Positions 17,430-25,469 of a stretch of DNA of 64,000 bases are shown here, one piece after another; positions within the stretch are counted from its first letter, which is position 1; each line of letters starts with the position of its first letter. Below the pieces are notes generated by a model. It was not told the origin of the DNA. It made no database searches and saw only the letters and a program-made list of their open reading frames with translations. Position numbers and translations under genes: made by a program. Location of the stretch: contig NC_007510.1 in assembly GCF_000012945.1 (NCBI RefSeq), positions 1,860,001-1,924,000 on the forward strand. Reading direction: 5' to 3'. Source of the DNA: Burkholderia lata (GTDB taxonomy: Bacteria; Pseudomonadota; Gammaproteobacteria; Burkholderiales; Burkholderiaceae).

Positions 17430-18893
17430 TCAAACCGGATTGATCTCATCCTGGCTGCGCCGCGTAGTCAGCGGCCCGAGCACGCGCAACGTGACCGCGA
17501 CGATACCCAGCGCGACCGAGATCACCCCGAACATCGCACCCGCGCCATAACTGGCAAGTACCGGCAACAACACGAACGGCAGCACGCCGCTGACGATGCG
17601 CGACAGCGCATAGGTACTGCCGATCGCCGTCGAACGCACACGCGCCGGGAAAATCTCCGCCTGATACACGTGATACGCGTTGCTGAACACGTTCGACGCG
17701 CAGGTCGTGAGGAACCCGAAGCCGACGATCAGCACGGTATTGCCCGAATACGCGAAGCACAGCCCGAACACGGCGATCGACAGGATCGACACGATCACGA
17801 GCGTGCGCCGCTCGATCCGGTTGAGCAGCGGAATCGACAGCAGCGAGCCGACCGGATAGCCGATGAACGACAGCGCGATGAACAGCGTGCTGTCCGTCAC
17901 GTCGAAGCCGCGGCTCTTCACGACCGTGCCGGCCAGCGTGCCGAAGCCGTAATAGCCGAAGCCCTGGAACAGGTGAAAGATCGCGAGCATCAGGTAGCGC
18001 GCGCCGTACGGTTCGCGCCGCAGCAGTGCGATACGCTCGCCGAGCCCGAGCGGCCGTTGCGGCTCGACCGGTTCCGCGAACTGCTCGGGCACGCGCACGC
18101 CGGTGCCTTCCGCGAAGCGCCGCAGTGCCGCATGCGCGTCAGCGGTGCGCCCTTGTGCGAGCAGCCAGCGCGGGCTCTCCGGCAAACGGTGCTGGACGAG
18201 CATCACGTACACGGCGCCGAGGCTGCCGATCGCGAGGATGATGCGCCAGCCGGCCACGCCACCCACATGCAGCGGGTTCAGCCACAGCGCGAGGAACCCG
18301 ACGAGCGGCACCGCGACATAGGAAGTCGTATAGGCCCACGCAGCGAGCCTGCCGCGCTTTTCCTTCGGCAGGATCTCGGACAGGAAGCTGTCGGCAACCG
18401 GATAGATCGCGCCGACGCCGATGCCGGTCAGGAACCGGCATGCGACGAGCATGTCGGCATTCACCGAAAACGCACCGACCAGCGAGAACGCGCTGTACCA
18501 CGTGAGCGTCAGCAGGAACGCCTTGCGCCGGCCGATGCGGTCGGCGAGGCTGCCGAGGCACATCGCGCCGACGAACATGCCGATGAATGCCGATGCGAGC
18601 AGCAGCTTGAAATCGGTGCTCTGCCGGCTCAGCCCGTATTCGTTCTGCAACGCGGAACCGATCGTGCTGACGAGGAAGATCTCGTACATGTCGAAGAACA
18701 GCCCGATGCCGATCACCCAGACGACGAACCGGTGCAACGCGCCGACGGGCAGGTCGTCCATGAAATCGCCGAGCGTGACGCGGCGGGCGGGGAGGGCCGA
18801 CGCATCGGCGTCGACGCCGGCGGCAGCGGCCGGCGGTCGTGCGGACGCGGGTCCGCCCGCGTTGCCGCCGAGATCGAGGGAATGGCTGTTCAT
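17430..18893 (-). CDS. MFS transporter (sugar/aromatic-acid porter type)
   Basis: A 487-residue MFS carrier with a long hydrophilic, alanine-rich N-terminus (about 55 residues) before the first helix. Family blocks are GLFFDMYEIFLVSTIG, GSLADRIGRRKAF (A-motif), and RFLTGIGVGAIYPVADSFLSE with PKEKRGRLAAW; PESPRWLLAQGR marks the sugar-porter-like branch. The upstream 385 bases contain a CCTTTCC-type palindrome identical in length to the two in the CoA-transferase cluster, so it may import that cluster's substrate. Confidence 0.9.
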   Translation of the reverse strand: MNSHSLDLGGNAGGPASARPPAAAAGVDADASALPARRVTLGDFMDDLPVGALHRFVVWVIGIGLFFDMYEIFLVSTIGSALQNEYGLSRQSTDFKLLLASAFIGMFVGAMCLGSLADRIGRRKAFLLTLTWYSAFSLVGAFSVNADMLVACRFLTGIGVGAIYPVADSFLSEILPKEKRGRLAAWAYTTSYVAVPLVGFLALWLNPLHVGGVAGWRIILAIGSLGAVYVMLVQHRLPESPRWLLAQGRTADAHAALRRFAEGTGVRVPEQFAEPVEPQRPLGLGERIALLRREPYGARYLMLAIFHLFQGFGYYGFGTLAGTVVKSRGFDVTDSTLFIALSFIGYPVGSLLSIPLLNRIERRTLVIVSILSIAVFGLCFAYSGNTVLIVGFGFLTTCASNVFSNAYHVYQAEIFPARVRSTAIGSTYALSRIVSGVLPFVLLPVLASYGAGAMFGVISVALGIVAVTLRVLGPLTTRRSQDEINPV

Positions 18894-19084
18894 CGTGTCT
18901 CCTGATTATCGATACGCCGTGGCGCAAGGCCCGGCCGTTCGCGACCGGCGCGATGCATCCGGTCGCACGACGTGGCGGCAGGCACCGCAGGGCCGTGAAA
19001 GGGCCGGATAGGCGGGCTGTACCGATCGTCCGACCCATGGTGGGCGAATCCGCGGCACGTGATAATTGCGGATGTCTCAAGCGT

Positions 19085-19103
19085 CCTTTCCTGTGCAGAA
19101 AGG
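19085..19103. promoter_or_regulatory. 19-bp palindromic operator, site C
   Basis: CCTTTCC-TGTGC-AGAAAGG, the same 19-bp length and outer bases as sites A and B near 9.8 kb. It lies 192 bases upstream of the MFS start in the gap between that gene and prfH; nothing else is recognised in this gap. Confidence 0.5.
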
Positions 19104-19274
19104 GTGCGGAACAGGCGGCGGCAGGCAGGCGCGCGGCAGGCCCGTGCGGCGTGCCTGGCGCGCGATCCTGCACCGGAACCGGTTGCGCGATTGCGCAACC
19201 GGCAGGCCGGGAAAACCATGAGGCCGCTTGCGTGACCGCCGGCGCAACCACCGCCGGCGGCCGCGCGTTCGTGC

Positions 19275-19889
19275 TCAATCAGCCGGCACGAACGCCGCCC
19301 CGTGAAACACGCGCACGGGGTTGCCGCGCTCCAGCGCAAAGTGCTGCATCCGCCGCTGCCGGCGCGCATCCGATGCGTGACGGTCGGCTTCCTGCTGCAG
19401 TCGAACCTGCAGCAACTGCAGCGCCAGGCGCTTGTTCGCGTGCTGGCTGCGCTCGCTTTCCACGCGCACCGACAGGCCGGTCGCGACATGGGTCGCACGA
19501 ATCGCAGAGCTCGTCTTGTTCACGTGCTGGCCGCCCGGCCCGCGTGCGCGCATCGCTTCGAACCGCACGTCGCCATCCGGCAGCGGCTGCGCGTCGGCAC
19601 AGCGCGTGACGCCGATGAACCAGTTCTTGCGCGGATGGCGCAACCGGTACGGGCTCGCGCAAATCCATTGCAGCGTGCCGGTCCAGCGGTCCGCGAGCGC
19701 CTGCGCGCCGGCGCCGTCGAGATCGAGCAGCGCCGAGCGCAGCGTACCGGGCCGTTCGCCCGGCTCCGCATCGAGCACCGTGACGACGACACGCTGCGCA
19801 TCGGCTTCCGCCTGCAGGCGCCGCAACGCATTGGCCGCGGCCAGCTGGCATTCGAGCGGGCCGTGCGCCGAAGAAATCTGCATCAGCAT
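19275..19889 (-). CDS. prfH: peptide chain release factor H (PrfH)
   Basis: A 204-residue release-factor homologue with the GGQ peptidyl-hydrolysis motif at residues 119-121 (RGPGGQHVNKTSSAIR) and the basic C-terminal helix of RF domain 3. At about 200 residues it lacks the large N-terminal and codon-reading parts of RF1/RF2 (about 360 residues). The PrfH family is known to pair with RtcB and to free nascent chains from ribosomes with damaged rRNA. The ATG at 19889 overlaps the rtcB stop by 7 bases, so the two are translationally coupled. GGAGGCTGGCCG supplies the ribosome site. Confidence 0.92.
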   Translation of the reverse strand: MLMQISSAHGPLECQLAAANALRRLQAEADAQRVVVTVLDAEPGERPGTLRSALLDLDGAGAQALADRWTGTLQWICASPYRLRHPRKNWFIGVTRCADAQPLPDGDVRFEAMRARGPGGQHVNKTSSAIRATHVATGLSVRVESERSQHANKRLALQLLQVRLQQEADRHASDARRQRRMQHFALERGNPVRVFHGAAFVPAD

Positions 19890-21031
19890 CGGCCAGCCTC
19901 CCCGGACGTCTTGTAGGTCAGCACCGGCGCGAGCCGAGCCAGCTTGCGCAGCAGGCCGGCCGCCTCGAGCGCGTCGACGACGCTGTCGATCGGCTTGTAG
20001 GCCTGTGGCGCTTCCTCGTACAGCAGTTCGCGGTCTTCGCAGATCACGTGGCTGCCGAGCGGCGTGCGCGTGAGCTGCGACGGCGTGAAGCGCCGTTCGA
20101 GGCGCCCCTTGCAATCGCCGCGTGCCCACTTGCGGCCCGCACCGTGCGCCAGCGACGCCAGGCTGGCCGCATCATCGGGCCGCACCGGCGCGACGAGGTA
20201 GCTGTAGTCGCCGCGCGACCCGGGAATGACGACCGGCCCCGCGTCGGCCGGCGTCGCACCTTTGCGATGCAGCCAGCCCGGCTCGCCGTCGACGGTCGCG
20301 CGGCTCACCAGGTTGTGGTTCACGTCGAGCACGCACCGGCCATCGGTGCGCCAGCGCGCCAGCATGCGCCGCGCGATCAGGTCGCGATTCGCAATCGCGT
20401 AGCGCAGCGCCGCATCGTGACGCGCGAGGTACGCCGTGCAGGCGGCATCCGTATCGTCGAGGCCGTTGTAGCCGTGCTCGCGCATGTGCTGCTCCAGGAT
20501 CGACTGGCCGAAGCCGCGCGACCCGCTATGCACGAGCAGCAGCAGGCGATCGGGATCGAGGCCGAGCGCCGCGACGGCATCGGTGTCGTACACCGCGTCG
20601 ATCCGCTGCGCTTCCGCGAAATGATTGCCGCTGCCGATCGTGCCGAGCGATGCCGCGTACGCGTGATCCGCGAATCCGGCGGCCGCGATGAGCGGCTGCC
20701 AGCTCGCATCGGGCGTGGCATCGATCGAGCCGAGCCGGCTTGCGAGCTTCGACGCGCTGACGCGCCGCGCATCGAGCGCGGTTTGCCACAACGCCATCCC
20801 GCAGCCGATATCGCCGCCGATCAATGCCGGATACAGCTGGCCCGTCGAGAAGAACGCGGCGCCAACCGGGTAGCCGCGTCCGGGGTGAAGATCGGGCATG
20901 CCGGCGACGCGCCGCATGCCGGGGAGGGTGGCAGCGTGTTCGAGCTGCCGGATGGCCTCACCTTCGATCCAGGTGGTGGCGCAAGCGCACAACGTGATGC
21001 GCTCGCCCAGGTATTGCATGGAATTGCCCAT
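19883..21031 (-). CDS. rtcB: RtcB family RNA-splicing/repair ligase
   Basis: RtcB joins RNA 2',3'-cyclic-phosphate or 3'-phosphate ends to 5'-OH ends using GTP and Mn2+. With the chosen start the protein has 382 residues. Visible residues: Asp74 and Cys77 (GGDIGCGMA), His137 (GSGNHFAE), His168 (VHSGSRGFG), His239 (VNHNLVSR), and guanylylated His296 in HGAGR. The ATG at 21031 starts MGNSMQYLGERIT; an ATG at 21091 adds a non-conserved proline-rich extension. It is shorter than E. coli RtcB and, being fused by overlap to prfH, fits the PrfH-linked RtcB subgroup. A 12-codon ORF and a roughly 190-base leader lie upstream. Confidence 0.93.
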   Translation of the reverse strand: MGNSMQYLGERITLCACATTWIEGEAIRQLEHAATLPGMRRVAGMPDLHPGRGYPVGAAFFSTGQLYPALIGGDIGCGMALWQTALDARRVSASKLASRLGSIDATPDASWQPLIAAAGFADHAYAASLGTIGSGNHFAEAQRIDAVYDTDAVAALGLDPDRLLLLVHSGSRGFGQSILEQHMREHGYNGLDDTDAACTAYLARHDAALRYAIANRDLIARRMLARWRTDGRCVLDVNHNLVSRATVDGEPGWLHRKGATPADAGPVVIPGSRGDYSYLVAPVRPDDAASLASLAHGAGRKWARGDCKGRLERRFTPSQLTRTPLGSHVICEDRELLYEEAPQAYKPIDSVVDALEAAGLLRKLARLAPVLTYKTSGEAGRC

Positions 21032-21223
21032 GGAGGATTCCGTTCGATGAAAGAAGTGAACGGCGGGCCATGGCGCAGGCAGCGCAACCATGCGCTGCCC
21101 GACATCGGAAGTCGGGAAGAGGGCGGCACGACCGGATCGGGACGACCCGGCTCATCGCCGAGATGGCGATGCGTGGTGCTGCTTGGCGTGAACGATGAAA
21201 CGAACGGACGCGAAAAACCCGAA

Positions 21224-21262
21224 CTACGACCCGCGACGGGAGGAGTGTTGGCGTGACGTCAT
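21224..21262 (-). other. 12-codon leader ORF upstream of rtcB
   Basis: An ATG at 21262 is preceded by AAGGAG at 8-base spacing, the best ribosome site on this strand in the region, and encodes MTSRQHSSRRGS then stop. Position and strength suggest a leader peptide controlling rtcB-prfH, but this is inference. Between it and rtcB is a perfect 7-bp hairpin (21153-21171). Confidence 0.3.
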
Positions 21263-21306
21263 GATTTTTTCTCCTTGCGAGTGAGGGGTTGATCGGAATG
21301 GCGGCG

Positions 21307-21336
21307 ACTCTAGCATGCACGCGACAGGCGCAGCAA
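21307..21336 (-). promoter_or_regulatory. candidate rtcB-prfH promoter
   Basis: On the minus strand TTGCTG (21331-21336), 18-base spacer, TAGAGT (21307-21312). It would start transcription near 21300, just upstream of the 12-codon ORF. Match to sigma70 consensus is moderate. No sigma54 -24/-12 element, as used for E. coli rtcBA, is apparent. Confidence 0.35.
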
Positions 21337-21492
21337 GCGGGTAGCGTGGCGTTGCGCATCGAACCATCGTTCGATGTGGCGAAAAACACACACATAGGAA
21401 TCCGGATCATTCCCGTGTCGATGACGCGCACGGCACGCCGCAGCAGGCATTCGACGCACGCAGACCACCGCAACGGCTGCCCCCAACCACGC

Positions 21493-21521
21493 TTGACAGC
21501 GCAAAAGCCGTTTCGTAGCAT
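21493..21521 (+). promoter_or_regulatory. sigma70 promoter of the RNA ligase operon
   Basis: TTGACA (21493-21498), exactly 17 bases, TAGCAT (21516-21521). This is one of the best promoter matches in the window. Start would be near 21528, giving a leader of about 236 nt before the RNA ligase ATG. Confidence 0.65.
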
Positions 21522-21597
21522 CCGCCTGCTTCATCCCTGAACCCTCATCGAATCGGTGATCCAAGTGCCCGCAAACATTCGTCCCTTCGCCTGATAC

Positions 21598-21741
21598 GCC
21601 GACGACTGCCGTCCCGGCCGCGTGTCGTCCTGCCCGTTTCCGTCTGCCTCGCGGCACCGGAACAGTGATCGCAGGGCCGCGCCCGGACACGCACTGACAC
21701 CGCAACGCACCCCCATCGTTCGTTCACGTCGTCGGCTTTTT
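21598..21741 (+). ncRNA. structured leader RNA / attenuator candidate
   Basis: Between promoter and RNA ligase the transcript can form one nested structure: 9-bp closing stem 21598-21606 with 21728-21736; 7-bp stem 21620-21626 with 21686-21692; 7-bp stem 21627-21633 with 21671-21677 (one G-U); a bulged stem 21636-21642 with 21658-21663; and an apical 4-bp hairpin 21645-21648 with 21653-21656. Five Ts follow at once (21737-21741), so the closing stem can act as terminator 22 nt before the ligase ATG. It could be a stand-alone small RNA or an attenuator of the repair operon. Pairings are read from sequence; function is inferred. Confidence 0.4.
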
Positions 21742-21763
21742 CTGTTGTTTCCGGAGAAAGACC

Positions 21764-22633
21764 ATGACGCTGGATTTTCGCGCCTACGCGCAATCGCTCG
21801 ACCTCGCTCGCTACCCGCGCACGCCGCACCTCGAAGGCTCGCGCCTGCAGGACGGCGACGAAGGTCACGACCACGTTCCTTATCGCACCCTCGCGGGCGC
21901 CCATCTCGTCGTCGAGGAAAAGCTCGACGGCGCGAACACGGGCATCAGCTTCAGCCCGGCGGGCGAACTGCTGCTGCAGTCGCGCGGCCACTACCTGGCC
22001 GGCGGCGGCCGCGAGCGGCAGTTCAGTTTCGTCAAGACCTGGGCCGCTGCCCATGCGGGCTGGCTGCTCGACCGCCTCGGCGATCGCTACGTGATGTACG
22101 GCGAGACGATGAGCAAGAAGCACGCGGTGTTCTACGACGCGCTGCCGCATCACTTCTTCGAGTTCGACGTGTTCGACCGTGCAACGGGTCGTTTCCTGTC
22201 GACACCCGCGCGTCGCGCGCTGCTCGCCGACGGGCCGGTGCTGTCGGTGCCCGTGCTGTACGAAGGCATCGCACCGCCGCGGCTGGCCGACCTGAATGCG
22301 CTGCTCGGCCCGTCGCTCGCGAAGACGCCGGACTGGCGTCGCGCGTTCGAGGAAACGGTGCGGCGGCAGGGGCTCGACCTCGCGCGTGCATGGCAGCAGT
22401 GCGACAAGTCGGAGCGCTCCGAAGGGCTCTACGTGAAGGTCGAGACGGACGACACGACGACCGCGCGCCTGAAGTGGGTGCGCCACGATTTCGTGCAGGC
22501 CATTCTCGAACCGGCGCGCCATCACTCGGAGCAGCCGTTCATCCCGAACCTGCTCGCGCCGGATGTCGACCTGTATGCACCACGCCCGACGGTCACGTGG
22601 ACATCGCGCCCCGCCGCACACCCGAACAAATGA
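21764..22633 (+). CDS. ATP-dependent RNA ligase (Rnl family)
   Basis: A 289-residue nucleotidyltransferase that seals 5'-phosphate to 3'-OH RNA ends. Motif I KLDGANTG carries the adenylylated Lys53; the next motif is MYGETM (111-116), then FFEFDVFD (131-138), motif IV EGLYVKVE (220-227, Glu220) and motif V RLKWVR (235-240, Lys237). CCGGAGAAAGACC is the ribosome site. It is divergent from rtcB-prfH and directly upstream of an HD/kinase end-healing enzyme, whose products are exactly the ends this ligase needs. The first 45 residues are a family-specific N-terminal part. Confidence 0.9.
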   Translation: MTLDFRAYAQSLDLARYPRTPHLEGSRLQDGDEGHDHVPYRTLAGAHLVVEEKLDGANTGISFSPAGELLLQSRGHYLAGGGRERQFSFVKTWAAAHAGWLLDRLGDRYVMYGETMSKKHAVFYDALPHHFFEFDVFDRATGRFLSTPARRALLADGPVLSVPVLYEGIAPPRLADLNALLGPSLAKTPDWRRAFEETVRRQGLDLARAWQQCDKSERSEGLYVKVETDDTTTARLKWVRHDFVQAILEPARHHSEQPFIPNLLAPDVDLYAPRPTVTWTSRPAAHPNK

Positions 22634-22674
22634 ATGCGGAACGGTCGAGCGCCGTTTCGAGAGGAGTCTTGATC

Positions 22675-23808
22675 ATGAAGTACGAACAATTGCAGGCGCT
22701 CGTGCCTGCACCCGGCCTACAGCCGGACTATCGCGCGTGTCTCGCGGCGTTTCCTGCGCTCGAATACGCAAAAGCGACACAGCAGGAGCCGGCGCATCAC
22801 GGCGAAGGTGACGTGTGGACGCATACGATGATGGTGATCGATGCGCTGCTGGCACTGCCCGAATACCAGGCTGCGTCGCGTGCCGACCAGGAGATCGTGT
22901 TCCTGGCCGCGCTGCTGCACGACATCGCGAAGCACAGCACGACCGTCGTCGATCCCGTTACCGGCGCGATCGGCCATCCCGGCCACTCGCGCAAGGGCGC
23001 AATCGATGCGCGGATCGCACTGTGGGATGCCGGCGTGCCGTTCGCGGTGCGCGAGGCGATCTGCCGGATGATCGCGGTGCACCAGGTGCCGTTCTTCGCG
23101 ATGAGCGGGTCGCGCCGCGGCACGCCCGAGTTCATCGCGCGCGAGCTGTCGTGGCAGGTCAGCCTGCCGCTGCTGTGCCTGCTTGCCGAAGCCGACATTC
23201 GCGGGCGCATCTGCGACGACACGCAGCGCGTGCTCGACAACATTGAACTGTTGCGTGAACTGGCGAGGGAAGAGGGCTGCTACGGCCAGCCGCGTGCGTT
23301 CGCCGACGCGCACACCGCGCTCAGCTACTTCCGCGGCGCGGACGTGCATCCCGACTATCCGCTGTTCCGTACGCCGGGCTCGCAGGTCGTCGTGATGTCG
23401 GGCTTGCCCGCGTCAGGCAAGAACACGTGGGTCGCACGACATCATCCGGATCTGCCGGTCGTGTCGTTCGACGATGCACGCGATGCATTGGGTCTGCGTC
23501 ATGGGCAGAACGAGGGCGCCGTCGCGCACCATGCGGTCGACGCCGCGAAGGCGCTGTTGCGCGCGCAGAAGCCGTTCGTGTGGAATGCGACGAACCTGTC
23601 GCCGCTGATGCGCAAGAAGACGCTCGACCTGCTGTTTGCGTACAACGCCGACGTGACGCTCGTCTACCTCGAACAGCCGCGTGCCGAACTGTTGCGTCGC
23701 AATGCGCGGCGCGACACGTCGCTGACGAATCGCGCGCTCGAGGCGATGCTGCTGCGTTGGGATCTGCCGCTGCCGACCGAAGCGCACGCGGTGCGGTACG
23801 AAGTCTGA
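22675..23808 (+). CDS. HD-domain phosphohydrolase fused to polynucleotide kinase
   Basis: A 377-residue end-healing enzyme. The N-terminal HD domain (about 40-200) has HHGEGDVWTH and the HD pair at 82-83 (LLHDIAKH), and should remove 2',3'-cyclic or 3'-phosphate. The C-terminal P-loop kinase (about 235-377) has GLPASGKN at 243-250, with Asn in place of the usual Ser/Thr, then SFDDARDAL and a lid rich in Arg (ELLRRNARRDTS), typical of T4-type 5'-OH kinases. GAGAGGAGTC precedes the ATG, 42 bases after the ligase. Together they form a cut, heal and seal cassette. Confidence 0.88.
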   Translation: MKYEQLQALVPAPGLQPDYRACLAAFPALEYAKATQQEPAHHGEGDVWTHTMMVIDALLALPEYQAASRADQEIVFLAALLHDIAKHSTTVVDPVTGAIGHPGHSRKGAIDARIALWDAGVPFAVREAICRMIAVHQVPFFAMSGSRRGTPEFIARELSWQVSLPLLCLLAEADIRGRICDDTQRVLDNIELLRELAREEGCYGQPRAFADAHTALSYFRGADVHPDYPLFRTPGSQVVVMSGLPASGKNTWVARHHPDLPVVSFDDARDALGLRHGQNEGAVAHHAVDAAKALLRAQKPFVWNATNLSPLMRKKTLDLLFAYNADVTLVYLEQPRAELLRRNARRDTSLTNRALEAMLLRWDLPLPTEAHAVRYEV

Positions 23809-23827
23809 TGCGACAACGTCACGACAC

Positions 23828-23865
23828 GAGCCGGTACGCCGCAACGCATCGCGGCGTACCGGCTC
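23828..23865. terminator. strong bidirectional terminator
   Basis: A perfect 15-bp stem GAGCCGGTACGCCGC (23828-23842) with its complement (23851-23865), 8-nt loop, then GCTTCATTTC. It lies between the convergent kinase and lipoprotein genes, 20 and 26 bases from their stops. Confidence 0.75.
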
Positions 23866-23890
23866 GCTTCATTTCAGCGCCGATTCCGCC

Positions 23891-24523
23891 TCAACTCGCC
23901 ACGATGATGAATGTGGTGAGCGCGATCGGGAACAGGGCGAGGCCGAGCAGGCCCAACGCGCCATCGGCCGCCATTGCGATCGGCGACAACGCCAGCTTGG
24001 CGCCGCGGCCGACAGCCGTCAGCTTGTCCGTCACCTTGACATGGTACGGACGATTGAACGCCTGCGGAACCGACGAAGGCGTGACGTCGTTCGGCAGATA
24101 GCGCTTGCCGCTGATCTTGCCTTCCGACTCGAGGTAGGCACCGTCCTTCTTGAAACCGTCCGCGAGCGCACGCTCGCGCACGTCGGAGCCGGTCGGTGCG
24201 TCCGAGTAGTCCAGCCTCATCGTGTATTGACCGGTGATCGCGTCGCCGTGCGCCTCGAAATCGTTGAACGCCGTGTGGATCTTCGGGCGATAGGGGGCAT
24301 TGAGCACAGTCGCAAGGCTCGGCGGCATCTCGAAGATGTAGTGATACTTCTTGCCGAGCACGACGAGTTGCTTGCCGTCTGCGGTAATCAGGAACGTCGA
24401 CAAGGTTTCGTCGTATTCCGAATCCTCCATCCACGCCTTGGTGACGGGACCGAAATTGGAGCAGCCGGCAAGCATGCCGGACGCTGCCACGGCGGGCAGC
24501 GCGAGAAATGTTCTTCTTTTCAT
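23891..24523 (-). CDS. lipoprotein of a tandem pair, function unknown (copy 1)
   Basis: A 210-residue protein with an arginine-start signal (MKRRTFLALP) and lipobox LAGC, Cys at residue 21. The middle has a conserved block DGKQLVVLGKKYHYIF shared with copy 2. The C-terminus is hydrophobic (LGLLGLALFPIALTTFIIVAS) and could insert in the membrane, which is unusual for a lipoprotein. Copy 2 at 24822-25469 has the same layout, so this is a local duplication. No known domain is recognised. Confidence 0.8.
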   Translation of the reverse strand: MKRRTFLALPAVAASGMLAGCSNFGPVTKAWMEDSEYDETLSTFLITADGKQLVVLGKKYHYIFEMPPSLATVLNAPYRPKIHTAFNDFEAHGDAITGQYTMRLDYSDAPTGSDVRERALADGFKKDGAYLESEGKISGKRYLPNDVTPSSVPQAFNRPYHVKVTDKLTAVGRGAKLALSPIAMAADGALGLLGLALFPIALTTFIIVAS

Positions 24524-24759
24524 GTGTGCTGGTTGGATGTTGTTCGTTATTCAGCGGAACCACTTGAATGTCGGACGCTGCGTTCGATGAACGCGGCACC
24601 CTGACGGCCGATCATGTGGTTTCTTCGCTTGCGCATTGTAGGGCTAAAACGGTTTGCGCCGTATCCTCCGGGCAAAGCACCGCGCCCGGGTGCGACAGAC
24701 TGCTCGCGCGCTTGCAGGCCGCCAGTCCCGCGGCCGCTCGCGCCCGTTCCGATCAGGCG

Positions 24760-24805
24760 ACGGATCGAATCGATGCAACGCAATGAACGTGTTCGACACC
24801 ACGCG
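24760..24805 (+). pseudogene. fossil start of the LysR gene left by duplication
   Basis: These bases match the first 40 or so bases of the LysR gene at 25700 (GGATCGAATCGATGC and, after a 6-base insertion, ATGAACGTGTTCGAC), with the start ATG changed to ACG. It shows that the lipoprotein duplication unit ran past the gene into the neighbouring LysR. Confidence 0.6.
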
Positions 24806-24821
24806 TTGCGGGCAGGAAACG

Positions 24822-25469
24822 TCACGGCGCCCGCCGATTCGACTTCGCGACGACGACGAATGCCGTGACCGCGATCGACGTCAGCGGGGCGCCGGCCAGA
24901 CTCACCCTGCCATCGGCCGTCATCCTGACCGGCGAGCGCGGAAACCGGACCTGGCCGAACACCACCGACCGCTCCCTGATCTCGACGTCGTACGGATGCC
25001 CGGACACCTGCGGAATCGACGACGACGTGACGTCGTTCGGTTGAAAGCTCATGCCGACGATCGTGCCGGCCGTCTCCAGCGCGTCACCCTGGGCCCGAAA
25101 ACCGGTGGCGAGCGCGCGTTCGCGAAGCGCGGAGCCAGGCGGTGCGTCGTCGCGAGAAAGCCGCAACCAGTAGTCTGCGGTGGTCAGGCCTCGGTCAGTC
25201 TCGAAAGCCACGAAATGGATGTTCGGGCTCGCGTGGCCGGGTGCCGCGAGCGCCGCGGCAAAGGCACGCGGCAGATCGAAAACGTAGTGGCACTGCTTGC
25301 CGAGTACGACGAGCCTTTTCCCGTCCGCAGTCACCAGAAATGCAGACAACGTGTCGCGATAGCCGGTGACGCGCATCGCGCTCGGCGTCACGCGGACGGT
25401 ATCGCTGCAGCCAGTCAGCATGCCGGACGCCACCATCGCTGGCAGCGCGAGAAACGTTCTTCTTTTCAT
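24822..25469 (-). CDS. lipoprotein of a tandem pair, function unknown (copy 2)
   Basis: A 215-residue paralogue of copy 1 with signal MKRRTFLALP and lipobox LTGC (Cys21). Shared blocks include SAFLVTADGKRLVVLGKQCHYVF, SALRERALATGF and FQPNDVTSSSIPQV. It ends with a weaker hydrophobic segment and a basic tail (AKSNRRAP). The start was set at the MKRR ATG because both paralogues and the lipobox agree; the frame extends upstream without signal features. It lies divergent to the LysR gene. Confidence 0.8.
   Translation of the reverse strand: MKRRTFLALPAMVASGMLTGCSDTVRVTPSAMRVTGYRDTLSAFLVTADGKRLVVLGKQCHYVFDLPRAFAAALAAPGHASPNIHFVAFETDRGLTTADYWLRLSRDDAPPGSALRERALATGFRAQGDALETAGTIVGMSFQPNDVTSSSIPQVSGHPYDVEIRERSVVFGQVRFPRSPVRMTADGRVSLAGAPLTSIAVTAFVVVAKSNRRAP

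Noticed and set aside
20048..21256. 402-codon rightward frame over rtcB
   Set aside because: Composition is that of an antisense frame; RtcB motifs on the other strand are complete.
21092..21763. sigma54 promoter as in E. coli rtcBA
   Set aside because: No TGGCAC-N5-TTGC element found on either strand by eye; sigma70-like elements fit better.
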